Origin: a virus
DNA: 34,854 nucleotides
IMG/VR virus record: IMGVR_UViG_3300034093_003673
Span: 1-34,854 of that record
Direction: 5' to 3' (one strand)
This document shows positions 9,117 through 17,912 of this stretch, one piece after another; within the stretch, counting starts at the first letter, position 1, and each line of letters opens with the position of its first letter. The notes beneath the pieces are model-generated. The model was not told where the DNA came from, did no database searches, and was given only the letters and a program-made list of their open reading frames with translations. The translations under genes and the position numbers were made by a program.

Positions 9117-11354
9117 TTATGCATTGTCAGATCGGTCAGTTGGCTTAAAAATAGGTGCCGGGACCTTGGTATCGTTTAGTGCGTTGATCAGGGTTTTGTC
9201 AATTGAGGCACGGTTTATTGTGCCCGACACTGACTCTGCTACACTACTACCGCCAGTAAGTCCAGCTAGTTTATTTGTTACAAAATTTGTAGCAAATTGT
9301 GCACTTTTAATAGTGGCAGATATAGCTTTGTTTAAATCAGCGGGTGCAACGCCTTTAACAAAAGACCCGGCAGCGGCTACGCCAAATTTTGTTGCTGTTT
9401 GTACCAAGCCCGACAGTTGTTGCGGAGCTTCAGTTCCAGTGACTAATCCGGCAGCTTTCATGCCAGTTAATGTAGTGCTCATAAATTGTTGTTGCATGGT
9501 ATTTTGTAATCCTGGATTGCTGAGTATTGCCGGTAGTCCAACTACTCCATTTTTACCTGACCATAATGTTGGTGACGCTAAAATAGTGCCAAGAGATTTG
9601 CCTTGTGACAATTGTGCTTGTATGCTTTTTCCAGCACCAGGTTTCAAAAAGCCTGCGCTTTCAAGCTGTGCTGGCTGAAATCCGTATTGGCCAATACCTT
9701 TGGTTGTGCTCACTGCATTTGCAGCCTGACCAACTGATGTTTTAGCTTGGGCCAACAAACCAGTTACTTGATTTTTATCAAGACTACCAACGTTGGCGGT
9801 GGCCAACGGAGTATCTAGCACTGCGGCAGCGTCAACTGCGTTTGTTACTGGCTCACTGGCTGCATTACCTAATGCGGCTTCTACTTGAGGGCTAGGCGTT
9901 GAAGGGGTATCGCCATCATAGTTAACTGAAACTGCCACACCTTTGTTGTGATAGGGATAAGGTTCGTGTGTGGGTGCTCGAGTCACGATGGTTTTAATTG
10001 CGCCTGGCTCCGCCTGCCAACCCGATGCACCATTGAATTGTGTCCCGTCAAGACTGTATTCTTTGATGGGCTTGATTGCATCAACGTTTTCTGGCGATCC
10101 ACTGTTGAGATTAATGGGTTGTGCTTGCAAATTAAGTTCGCCACTGCATTTCCACCCCCCTGATGCACCTTGTAAAACAACTGCACCGTCAGCTAAAATT
10201 CCTATTTTGGCTTTGCTGTATATTTTAAAATCTTCCACACTAGAAATCCCCATAATGCCTTGACTTTCAATTTGGACATTTTTTCCTCTAATGTTTAAAT
10301 TTTCGCCAGCATTGATGTTGATGTCTTTGTCAGCATGCAAATTAATTGACCCTTGTGTTCGAACATTAACTGAATTACTAGAGTAAACATCCACTGTGCC
10401 TTCGCTGCCAAATTCTAACCAGGTTGATCCATTGGCGTGAATAATATAAAAGCAATCAGCATCGTCACTCATGGTGATCTGATGGCCTTTGCTGGTTCTT
10501 ATTCTAATTAAATTGTCTTCGCCCTGAAGATCACCATCGTCCATGACCAATGTATGGCCGCCGCGACGTCCTTCAATTTTTGTGTCAGCCAGGTTGACTG
10601 CTCCTGACGCTACCCGGGCTTTGATGTCTTTTTCATCAAGTCCGCCTTGATAGATTGGACGTCCGGGAGTGCTGATACCAAACACTGTGCTGGGGCTTTC
10701 TCTTTGCGCATTGCTGGTTATTGGGCCGCGCACATTGTCACCCAATAGACCTTGGTTGGCCATGATAGCAAAAACATAGCTGTGTATTGGCTTGGGCTGA
10801 GTAAAGAATCTAGGATTGCTTTCTATGTTTGCATTATAAAAGTTGGCTTCAACCACTGGTAACTGTGTTGCTTTGGCACCGGCAATAAGACTCTTTTGTT
10901 CAGCGTTTTGTGCAACATAATTTTTTGAAGCGCCGATGGCCGGCAACATATGATTTGCACCACTGTCTGGCACACATCCAATGTAGTAACCTTGATTGGG
11001 ATCTCCGGCCACAAAGAAACAAATCACAGACACACCAAGGTCAGGTGGTGTAAACCACATGCCGTAGCTTTGCTGGTTGCCTTTGTAACTACCGGCTCCA
11101 GCTGTAGTACTTGCATTATTTTTTGGAGTGAGTCCGTAAAATGGCGGAATGTAGTTTACTGTTCGCCACAAACTTTTATCAGCAGGATTTTTCCCGCCAA
11201 ATTGTTCAATGTAAACTTGTAGGCGGCCAGCACGGGTTGGGTCAACATTGTTTTTTACCACACCAATATACGGTCCAAATTCTGTGGGTACTCCACCACG
11301 ATCAAATTTATAAGATGCGCCTCGGCCTTGGCTTCGTTGTATGTTATTTGACAT
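9117..11354 (-). CDS. 5: Baseplate hub spike protein, gp5/VgrG-like without an obvious lysozyme domain
   Basis: This 745-aa protein has an N-terminal OB-fold-like region with the gp5/VgrG signature (GPYIGVVKNNVDPTRAGRLQVYI, residues 27-49). A later region (about 250-420) contains the HTLVMDDGD and LIRIRTSKGHQITMSDD motifs, followed by short alternating repeats (SVNVRTQGSINLHADKDI and similar) that form the trimeric beta-helix needle. T4 gp5 carries a lysozyme domain between OB-fold and needle; I see no lysozyme-type catalytic motif here. Instead there is a C-terminal extension (about 540-660) with IGQYGFQPAQLESAGFLKPG and SPTLWSGKNG, a module I believe recurs in hub proteins of aquatic T4-like phages. 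The role is the membrane-piercing central spike. The hub assignment is strong; the function of the C-terminal module is unknown. Confidence 0.88.
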   Translation of the reverse strand: MSNNIQRSQGRGASYKFDRGGVPTEFGPYIGVVKNNVDPTRAGRLQVYIEQFGGKNPADKSLWRTVNYIPPFYGLTPKNNASTTAGAGSYKGNQQSYGMWFTPPDLGVSVICFFVAGDPNQGYYIGCVPDSGANHMLPAIGASKNYVAQNAEQKSLIAGAKATQLPVVEANFYNANIESNPRFFTQPKPIHSYVFAIMANQGLLGDNVRGPITSNAQRESPSTVFGISTPGRPIYQGGLDEKDIKARVASGAVNLADTKIEGRRGGHTLVMDDGDLQGEDNLIRIRTSKGHQITMSDDADCFYIIHANGSTWLEFGSEGTVDVYSSNSVNVRTQGSINLHADKDININAGENLNIRGKNVQIESQGIMGISSVEDFKIYSKAKIGILADGAVVLQGASGGWKCSGELNLQAQPINLNSGSPENVDAIKPIKEYSLDGTQFNGASGWQAEPGAIKTIVTRAPTHEPYPYHNKGVAVSVNYDGDTPSTPSPQVEAALGNAASEPVTNAVDAAAVLDTPLATANVGSLDKNQVTGLLAQAKTSVGQAANAVSTTKGIGQYGFQPAQLESAGFLKPGAGKSIQAQLSQGKSLGTILASPTLWSGKNGVVGLPAILSNPGLQNTMQQQFMSTTLTGMKAAGLVTGTEAPQQLSGLVQTATKFGVAAAGSFVKGVAPADLNKAISATIKSAQFATNFVTNKLAGLTGGSSVAESVSGTINRASIDKTLINALNDTKVPAPIFKPTDRSDNA

Positions 11355-11364
11355 TGTTTAACTC

Positions 11365-14300
11365 TTATTGATCTTTTACTATGCCAGTATTGGCAGTGAC
11401 ATTAATACCTGGCAACGCTACACCTGCGTAGTTGTTGGTGCCTGATGCAAATGCAGACCTAGCAATTTCCAATGCTGCCGCAGGTGTTGCACCGCCACGA
11501 CGAGCTGTAATATATGCAGGACTGGCTTGCAATTGAGATAGGGTTGGTTCTGCTACAACTGTGAGAGGTCTTAAAATTTGATCTGTGCCTTTGGCCAGCG
11601 ATGAAGTGGGTGTTGTACCGGTAACCGAAGTGGTTGGTACTGACGGCAACCCATTGGCGGCAGATGCCAGTCTTTCAAGTCTTGCTGTTTCAGCTGCCGA
11701 CTCATCAGGGGCGTCTCTTGGCGCTGTGCTGTCTGGTTGTTGTTCGGTAGTGCCCGCAGTGGTAGTGCCCGCAGTGGTAGTTGTTTGAGATTGTGTAATT
11801 GTGTTAGGAAATACCAAAAGTTTTCCTTCTAAGTCTTGTGTAAACTTGCCTTGTCTAAAATTGCTGGTCACTGTCACTGCTTTGTAAACATAGTTTTGAC
11901 TGGCAACTGCAGACCCTGGCACATCTAATAGTCCTGTGTTAATATTGTAGTCTGCAGGCTTGTTAAATGAGACTTCAAACAATGCCTCTCTAGCATCAAA
12001 ATTAATAGTACCGTCAGCTAGAAACGCATCAAAGTATGGATCAGTTGCGTTAGTGTTTAGAGATTTTTTTCTAATACCTGACCACACTTCGCCTTGTTCA
12101 ATCCAAGCAGGGTCACCCACTATGGACAATTTAACTGTGGCTTGGTCGCCGGGACTATAGAGATAATCGGCAGCGTTGGCGGCTGGCTCATTGGTGTACC
12201 AGGAATCAATGCCTTGATTGGTCTGCGCACTGTTTGGCGAGTACAATCGTTTTTCAACTTCACGATAATCTGATGTTCCGCGGCTGTTGACTTGTGCTCT
12301 GGTTCTACTGTTAATGGTTATGTAATATAGATAATTAAAATCTTGTTCAAAATTTAAAATTGAAGTGTTTTGTCCGGTAAACCAATAACTGTATTTTTTC
12401 TGGGCACCACGAAACACTCCTTTGGGAAAGTACTCGCTTTTTATGTCGTTAATTCCATAGGGTGCTATCTCGTAAGTTATCTCGTAAGCTAGATCATTTC
12501 GTTTAGAATCTGATTTTGGTAACGGCTTGGCTTCAACACCTATTCGGTACCAGGCAAAGGCCTGCGCACCAGTACCTTGTGGAATGACTTTTCCGTTCTG
12601 ATCAATAATTTTAGTCTGCTGTTTGTAAACATAATTGCTGTTGCGCACTGCAAGGTCAATAAACTGCACAATACTCATACCAGCTATTGCACTGTTGGTC
12701 TTGGCCCGAGTATTAATTGATTGTCCAGCACCCACGGCTTCGTTGGCTGTGGTAACATTGGTCATGGGCTTGCCATTTAAATCAGTGGTGGCCGGGGGCA
12801 CCACTGCCGCGCTGGCAATTTCTGGATGGCTGATTATGATATTGTATTTGTCAGCAACTTCATATGTGCCATCAGTGACTAACTCTTGTTGAAATTTGTT
12901 AAGGGCAGTTGCAAGCCCAATTGTCAGTGTGGGGTTTGGAGCTTCGGTTGCTGTGCCCGGCGCCACGGTACTGGGTTGCTCGGTAGTTGGTGTTTGATTG
13001 TTTAGAGATTCAGCCCAGGTGGTATTGCCGTTGAATAAATTTTGTAGGGTGGTGGCGGTTAATTCAATGTTAAAGGGTATCACTCCACGACCTTGGCCGG
13101 TTCCAATTACATTTTGTGGGCAAACAGCTTCACACTGATATTCAGTTAGTTTATTAGCAACCCTAAACTTGATACTGGTGAATTGAAAGGGTATAAATTT
13201 TTCTACTATGGCGTAATTGTCGCTTTTGCCGGCAGGATCAGTGCTAATTGGTGCGGTTATCATGTTACCATTTTCATCATACCCATAAAATCGTATAACC
13301 ATTAAATAATTTTGTGCGGCATAATTTTGATTTTTGATAGTTGTAGTTCCACCGCCGCCTACTGTGACGTATTGATTTACTGCCTTATATAAGTTATCAA
13401 GTAAAGTAATACCATTGGGTTCAACAATTTTAAATTTCATTTCAACTACATTGTGTGCCCCTCCAGTGCCTTTACCGTGTATTACGCTCTTGAGTTCTAT
13501 GTCATCAAAGTAGTAATCCAACGGGAAGTATTGATTGCGTCCTTGGGTTAAACTAACTCCGGCAGAGCCGCCGTCATTAAAATCTTGTACTTGTACACCT
13601 GACTGTTGTGGTGCGCCACCACTTTGCATCAACAGTTGATATCCAGGAATGTAACGTTTTTTTGTTGTCATGAGTCGTCGATAATCTTCGGGGCTCATGA
13701 GATAAAGACTTGCTGAATATGTGTAGCTAGCAAACTTATCTAAAATGTTATTTTGCGGTGTAATAGACCTTGCTGTTTTGTTAACCAATGTAGTAACATT
13801 GTTGCTGCCATTTGGCGTTTCGGGTGTAACTGCACCTGCTTCAAGTATACCTTCAGTGGTTCCGTCATCGCTGACTGCGCCCACGCCGGGAGTATATGAT
13901 GCTGTTGGGCTTTCGCCAGCGGGTACATTGTCAGGAGGTTGTGTTCCATCTGGCAATGCTGGAGGAAGGCTGCCCGGCCCAGGTAATTCAGCAGGGTCAG
14001 GAATTGGCCAATCAGCACTGGCTGGAGGAACTGCTTGAGTTTGGACTATTGCCCTTGTGTCATTGTTTGTTCCAAAGTCAACGTTTTCAGAGAATGCCAC
14101 TGCATTTGTGGGTATTCGAGTTGCTGGCTCAATTGGACTAACTTCTGGTAATTGAGTATTTGCACCATCATCTCGTGCCACTTGTGAGTTGGCAACAATT
14201 TGTCCACTACTGGACACTGGTGGTAAACCAAGCAACAATTCAATTTGCAATACTACATCTCGTAATTGTACGTTTATCTCTTGTATTTGTGGCAGCACTG

Positions 14301-14391
14301 TAACATCGCCGGCCTGGTACCGGGCAGCAAGAATTTCACGTTCTGCCAGCAGTCGTGCACGTTCTGCTTCTAGGGTTCGAACAGTTGCCAT
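11365..14391 (-). CDS. Large baseplate-associated virion structural protein
   Basis: This 1008-aa protein sits between gp53-like and gp5-like genes in the baseplate operon. Residues 1-60 are charged and look helical or coiled-coil (EAERARLLAEREILAARYQ). Residues about 60-200 are Pro/Thr/Ala-rich linker. The core from about 210 to 480 holds conserved-looking structural motifs: SASLYLMSPEDYRRLM, PLDYYFDDIELKSVIHGKGT, EMKFKIVEPNGITLLDNLY and PFQFTSIKFRVANKLTEYQ. The tail from about 860 on is again low-complexity Thr/Pro/Ala. Similar proteins are annotated only as virion structural proteins in aquatic T4-like phages. Position next to gp5 suggests a hub role, possibly the place of T4 gp27, but I cannot show gp27 homology by eye. 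Confidence 0.8.
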   Translation of the reverse strand: MATVRTLEAERARLLAEREILAARYQAGDVTVLPQIQEINVQLRDVVLQIELLLGLPPVSSSGQIVANSQVARDDGANTQLPEVSPIEPATRIPTNAVAFSENVDFGTNNDTRAIVQTQAVPPASADWPIPDPAELPGPGSLPPALPDGTQPPDNVPAGESPTASYTPGVGAVSDDGTTEGILEAGAVTPETPNGSNNVTTLVNKTARSITPQNNILDKFASYTYSASLYLMSPEDYRRLMTTKKRYIPGYQLLMQSGGAPQQSGVQVQDFNDGGSAGVSLTQGRNQYFPLDYYFDDIELKSVIHGKGTGGAHNVVEMKFKIVEPNGITLLDNLYKAVNQYVTVGGGGTTTIKNQNYAAQNYLMVIRFYGYDENGNMITAPISTDPAGKSDNYAIVEKFIPFQFTSIKFRVANKLTEYQCEAVCPQNVIGTGQGRGVIPFNIELTATTLQNLFNGNTTWAESLNNQTPTTEQPSTVAPGTATEAPNPTLTIGLATALNKFQQELVTDGTYEVADKYNIIISHPEIASAAVVPPATTDLNGKPMTNVTTANEAVGAGQSINTRAKTNSAIAGMSIVQFIDLAVRNSNYVYKQQTKIIDQNGKVIPQGTGAQAFAWYRIGVEAKPLPKSDSKRNDLAYEITYEIAPYGINDIKSEYFPKGVFRGAQKKYSYWFTGQNTSILNFEQDFNYLYYITINSRTRAQVNSRGTSDYREVEKRLYSPNSAQTNQGIDSWYTNEPAANAADYLYSPGDQATVKLSIVGDPAWIEQGEVWSGIRKKSLNTNATDPYFDAFLADGTINFDAREALFEVSFNKPADYNINTGLLDVPGSAVASQNYVYKAVTVTSNFRQGKFTQDLEGKLLVFPNTITQSQTTTTAGTTTAGTTEQQPDSTAPRDAPDESAAETARLERLASAANGLPSVPTTSVTGTTPTSSLAKGTDQILRPLTVVAEPTLSQLQASPAYITARRGGATPAAALEIARSAFASGTNNYAGVALPGINVTANTGIVKDQ

Positions 14392-14394
14392 TTA

Positions 14395-14694
14395 TTAAAA
14401 TCCCAAAGCGGATCGAAGTGTGGTGATCTTAGGCAGATAAATGTTGGTACCAGCTACAAAATCCCAGGGCGGTGCAGTTAATGTATTGGGATTGCGTTGA
14501 TAAAACACCCACCACAGGCCCGGTTGTTGATACAAGTCAAATGCCAGCAGATCTGGACGATATTGATATGTTTGATTTATTTTAAAATACACATCATCAT
14601 TTTCCCTGGGGATAGCACGATTAACCATGCTGTCAAGATAAAACTGAGAGTATGGAGTTAGAAAATATGGGCTAGTTGCAGTATAATTTGCCAT
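14395..14694 (-). CDS. 53: Baseplate wedge subunit, gp53-like (LysM-like)
   Basis: This 99-aa protein carries the pattern of the gp53 / LysM-like baseplate family: YQYRPDLLAFDLYQQPGLWW, then FYQRNPN, a PPWDF turn, AGTNIYLPK and an ending that reads ITTLRSALGF. It is about half the length of T4 gp53 (196 aa) and corresponds to the LysM-like part. In T4, gp53 clamps neighbouring wedges together. Its ATG overlaps the stop codon of the upstream gp48/54-like gene by one base (TAATG), and the 1008-aa gene follows after 3 bp, which indicates translational coupling. T4 likewise keeps gene 53 next to gene 5. Confidence 0.85.
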   Translation of the reverse strand: MANYTATSPYFLTPYSQFYLDSMVNRAIPRENDDVYFKINQTYQYRPDLLAFDLYQQPGLWWVFYQRNPNTLTAPPWDFVAGTNIYLPKITTLRSALGF

Positions 14695-17600
14695 TACCAG
14701 AATCCCCCTTTGAGCAAGTCGCCGTTGGCAAAACTCTTGAGACTAAATTGTTTGCTGACCTGACTGCGTGATTGTATTGGCAGCAATACTAAACTAATAT
14801 CAATTTTGGTGGGCACATACGTGGGGTTGTTTGTGCCCAAGGTTGGTGGTGGTGGTGGTGTAGTTATAGCACCTGGTTGTAATCCAGTTACACCTGCGTT
14901 TGCCAATCTAATTAGCGATGCAAAACTAGAGCTGGTGGGCAAAGTTTGTCTATTTCGTTTTTGTAACAAGTTAGTTCCGTTGATTTCTACAGTTCTTGCT
15001 CGAATATAATCTACGTCTCCGGGAAGATTGTAGCTAAAAGATTTTACCAAGCAAGGGTGCAAGTTAAATTGGAACTCTCCAAGGCCTTGCAAAAATACCA
15101 TTGGAGGTGGGGTTCCGCGCTGGGCATCTTGACCGTAAAACATTTTTGTGACACTGCGGAAAAAATGTATTACTGCCAACATATAATTAGCTTCGTTGGT
15201 GTCTTGCGCTGTAAATGTTGCCTGTAGTTGTATATCGTCTACGTAGCTATTTTGATAAAAATGTCCACGATAATTGCTGTGGGTCAAATCGTAGGTACTG
15301 TAATTGGCAGCGTAGACTGTGTTGATGACCGGGGTATAAGGGAACACTACTCCGTCAGTAACTGACAGCGGCCAAAGAATACCATCACTGCTGATACCTG
15401 GATCTTTGTAAAGATAGTCTGCACTGGGCGCCAATCTCAACTTTACTCGCCAATCACCTTCGTTGGCCTGTTTTCTTTGTGCCTCAATGGCAGCTTGATT
15501 TTGTGCCAGTTTGGTCTTGGCCAAGGTGATGGCTGCGGATCTTGACTCTTCGGCACTGAGCAATGTGCCGGGATCAACGTAACCATCGCCAACAAAAACA
15601 GGATTGTTATTTTCGTCTAGAGCCCAGCCAGGATTTAAGTTGCCGTCATCGTCATAAGGCAACCCATTTGGGTACAGACTGGGATCTTGTGTAATTGCTA
15701 CGTCAGCAGGGCCTTCGTTGAATCTTGCTTCTGCATCAGCTCGACTTTGTACATTCAATGCCTCAAAGTCATCGCCAACGTTTAGCGCATCAGCATATTC
15801 AGTTGCTTGTTCCTGGGTAAATCCACCGGCAACTATTTCGTTTGTGTCAAGATTGTACACATCATAAGTGCCAGTTTCTACATTGTATGCTACAGCAAAA
15901 TTACCAACTGGTGCAATAGCTGTTAAATTGGCATCTTGAAATGCCGCTGTAGTAGACTCTGTGGTTGTGGGGACTGCTTGAGGGTCTTGTTCACTGGTAA
16001 CAGCCTCTGGGCCAAAATCAATACTGCCCGGGGGCGGATCCTCCTCCTCGCCTGCTCCACCTGCTTGTATATCAACTGTGGTATTTACAGGGATGGGTTC
16101 AAGAGCTTCAACTCCGCCACCACCGCCACCACCGCCACCACCAGAGATAAGATTGTATCCGGTGACCACCAGATTTATTTTTGGGATTAGTAGTCTTGCC
16201 AAGGCCAATGCAGCTTCTGCTGGGGTCTGGTCAACATTTGTTATAATGTCTCCGATGCTTACAATTTTATTTGCAGTACCAATTGCATTGTTAATCTGAC
16301 TAAAACCTGGTATTTGATTCAACGCTAGGTCAATGGCTTTGTTAATTAACTTTTCAACCACAGGTCCTTGGTTATCTAAGCCTAACGAAGCTCTAATAGC
16401 CGCTGATGCACTGGTATTGGCAGTGACTTCAACTGTTTGAATTGCAGTATCACCTTGATCCGCATTGGGCAAGGTTGTATCTGTAACAACATCAGCACTG
16501 ACTCTTTGATTGCGACCTGTTGAGTTAAGTGCAATTTCAATATCTGCTACACCAATGTCGGCTGCCACAAGAGCTTGAGTGTTGATTGAATTTTGTGTTA
16601 GTACCAAAGTTTCAATGGCTAGAACTTGTTCTTCAGTTATACTACCATTTTGAGTGATGTATTGTGCAATCAGTGCATCAGTAATACGTTGAGTGGCGTC
16701 TAATCCCAGTGTGTCGTTGGCTACATTGTAAGGTACTAGCCCTAGATTTGATATTCCTATAATCGGTTGACCAGAATTGTTAACATCACTTACAAGATTA
16801 TTAAATGTCCTGCCTATTCCAGAGTCGTTTATTATAGATTTTTGTGCTGGGGTAAGTTGATCATAAAAATCGTTGATCAATGCTTTCCTGGCTTCTGTAA
16901 ATGTTAACGGGCTTGAATCACTAATTGATATATTTCGCACACTATCGATTACATCCTGTGCTTGATTCAGGGTATCTCTTGTGGTAACTGCAACATTCAA
17001 TCCATCGTTAATAACTCTTTGCAATACTTGTCGCTCTTCGGTGGTTAGGTTAAATCCGTTTCCATCAGCTTCTAGTAAATTACCTGCTAGGTTTGCATTT
17101 TCAATTGCCTGGGCTCGGCCGGCGGCCGTAGCTAAATTAGGGCTGGAAAGCGCAAGATTTGTTAGTTCAGTCTCCAGTGCTAGATCTAGTTGTGCTTGTG
17201 TGTCTGCTGACAATCCAGAGGCAGTGCTGTTAGCAACCGTGGTTGATTCTGATGTTTTAATTTGTACGTTAAATTGATTAACCGATAGCGGCACATTGAG
17301 TGACTGTCCATCGTCGGCTCTAGTCAATATAGTTTCGTCAATTGTGTCTATTATAGGATACGTGTCATCTACACCTTGTGTGTTGGCAATCACTGTGGCA
17401 GTCAATGTTTGAATTTCAGCAATAGATCCCGCGGCGTTAAATTGCGATGTCAAGTATTCGTCACTGCCACTTGATATAGTGTAGTAAGTGTTGTCTAAGC
17501 TTAGGGCTTGTGTGCCACCAGTGTTGGGGTTGGCAAATCCGGTCACAGCATTGTTGGTATAATCAACACCAATTTGGTAGTTTGCCGATCCTACCACACT

Positions 17601-17795
17601 TGTGTCAAATGTAAATCCAGTGGTGGTTGTATTGGTAACAAATGGATTGGATGTAAATGCATCAAATCCTGTTGCAGTGGTTCCTTGATAGGTGACATTT
17701 TGTCCGGCGTACCCCGAGCCGCCAATGGAATTAAATCCAGTGAACGCATCATACGTGCCGTAGCTGTAGCTAAAACCAAAACCATTTTCACCCAT
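14694..17795 (-). CDS. Baseplate tail-tube cap protein candidate (gp48/gp54-like C-terminus) with a long N-terminal extension
   Basis: This 1033-aa protein is the first gene of the baseplate operon. Residues 1-120 are Gly/Thr/Phe-rich; about 125-520 is a long, probably helical region of Leu/Ala/Asn/Thr; a run of ten glycines (nucleotides 16113-16142) follows, then an acidic linker. The C-terminal 270 residues look like a tail-tube or baseplate-cap fold: YVDDIQLQATFTAQDTNEAN, FFRSVTKMFYGQDAQRG, FNLHPCLVKSFSYNLPGDVD and YVPTKIDISLVLLPIQSRSQ. T4 gp48 and gp54 cap the baseplate and start tube polymerisation; that C-terminal resemblance is my reading and was not confirmed by alignment. Both T4 proteins are far shorter (about 320-365 aa). 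A TAAATA late-promoter motif lies 21 bp upstream. Confidence 0.75.
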   Translation of the reverse strand: MGENGFGFSYSYGTYDAFTGFNSIGGSGYAGQNVTYQGTTATGFDAFTSNPFVTNTTTTGFTFDTSVVGSANYQIGVDYTNNAVTGFANPNTGGTQALSLDNTYYTISSGSDEYLTSQFNAAGSIAEIQTLTATVIANTQGVDDTYPIIDTIDETILTRADDGQSLNVPLSVNQFNVQIKTSESTTVANSTASGLSADTQAQLDLALETELTNLALSSPNLATAAGRAQAIENANLAGNLLEADGNGFNLTTEERQVLQRVINDGLNVAVTTRDTLNQAQDVIDSVRNISISDSSPLTFTEARKALINDFYDQLTPAQKSIINDSGIGRTFNNLVSDVNNSGQPIIGISNLGLVPYNVANDTLGLDATQRITDALIAQYITQNGSITEEQVLAIETLVLTQNSINTQALVAADIGVADIEIALNSTGRNQRVSADVVTDTTLPNADQGDTAIQTVEVTANTSASAAIRASLGLDNQGPVVEKLINKAIDLALNQIPGFSQINNAIGTANKIVSIGDIITNVDQTPAEAALALARLLIPKINLVVTGYNLISGGGGGGGGGGVEALEPIPVNTTVDIQAGGAGEEEDPPPGSIDFGPEAVTSEQDPQAVPTTTESTTAAFQDANLTAIAPVGNFAVAYNVETGTYDVYNLDTNEIVAGGFTQEQATEYADALNVGDDFEALNVQSRADAEARFNEGPADVAITQDPSLYPNGLPYDDDGNLNPGWALDENNNPVFVGDGYVDPGTLLSAEESRSAAITLAKTKLAQNQAAIEAQRKQANEGDWRVKLRLAPSADYLYKDPGISSDGILWPLSVTDGVVFPYTPVINTVYAANYSTYDLTHSNYRGHFYQNSYVDDIQLQATFTAQDTNEANYMLAVIHFFRSVTKMFYGQDAQRGTPPPMVFLQGLGEFQFNLHPCLVKSFSYNLPGDVDYIRARTVEINGTNLLQKRNRQTLPTSSSFASLIRLANAGVTGLQPGAITTPPPPPTLGTNNPTYVPTKIDISLVLLPIQSRSQVSKQFSLKSFANGDLLKGGFW
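16113..16142 (-). repeat. Ten-glycine codon tract
   Basis: Ten consecutive glycine codons (mostly alternating GGT/GGC) form a simple sequence tract inside the 1033-aa structural gene, between its helical region and an acidic Pro/Glu linker. It probably acts as a flexible hinge. Confidence 0.9.
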
Positions 17796-17815
17796 ATATT
17801 GTGTACCTTTGTTAA

Positions 17816-17821
17816 TATTTA
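17816..17821 (-). promoter_or_regulatory. Putative late promoter of the baseplate operon
   Basis: The minus strand reads AGGTAAATATTAAC 21 bp upstream of the first gene of the baseplate operon. The TAAATA core is shared with the T4 late promoter TATAAATA, and the flanking GG is shared with two plus-strand motifs at 30197 and 33901. Coordinates mark the TAAATA core. Confidence 0.55.
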
Positions 17822-17855
17822 CCTAAAAAATAAACAGCACAGTTTAAGAAAAAGG

Positions 17856-17883
17856 TTGACAAATGTCGTTTTTCTGCTACAAT
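17856..17883 (+). promoter_or_regulatory. Sigma70-type promoter driving the gp55 operon
   Basis: A consensus -35 TTGACA (17856-17861) and a -10 TACAAT (17878-17883) are separated by 16 bp. Transcription would start near 17890, giving a leader of roughly 23 nt. A ribosome binding site AGGAGA (17896-17901) lies 11 nt before the gp55 start codon. This is a host-type promoter, unlike the TAAATA motifs in front of structural genes. Confidence 0.8.
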
Positions 17884-17912
17884 AAGTACTCATACAGGAG
17901 ACTTACTCAATC

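Noticed and set aside
9114-9121. CATAAATA on the minus strand, a one-mismatch late-promoter octamer upstream of gp25
   Set aside because: It is only about 6 bp from the gp25 ATG and includes the gp5-like stop codon, so a transcript would start at or inside the start codon. Chance is likely.
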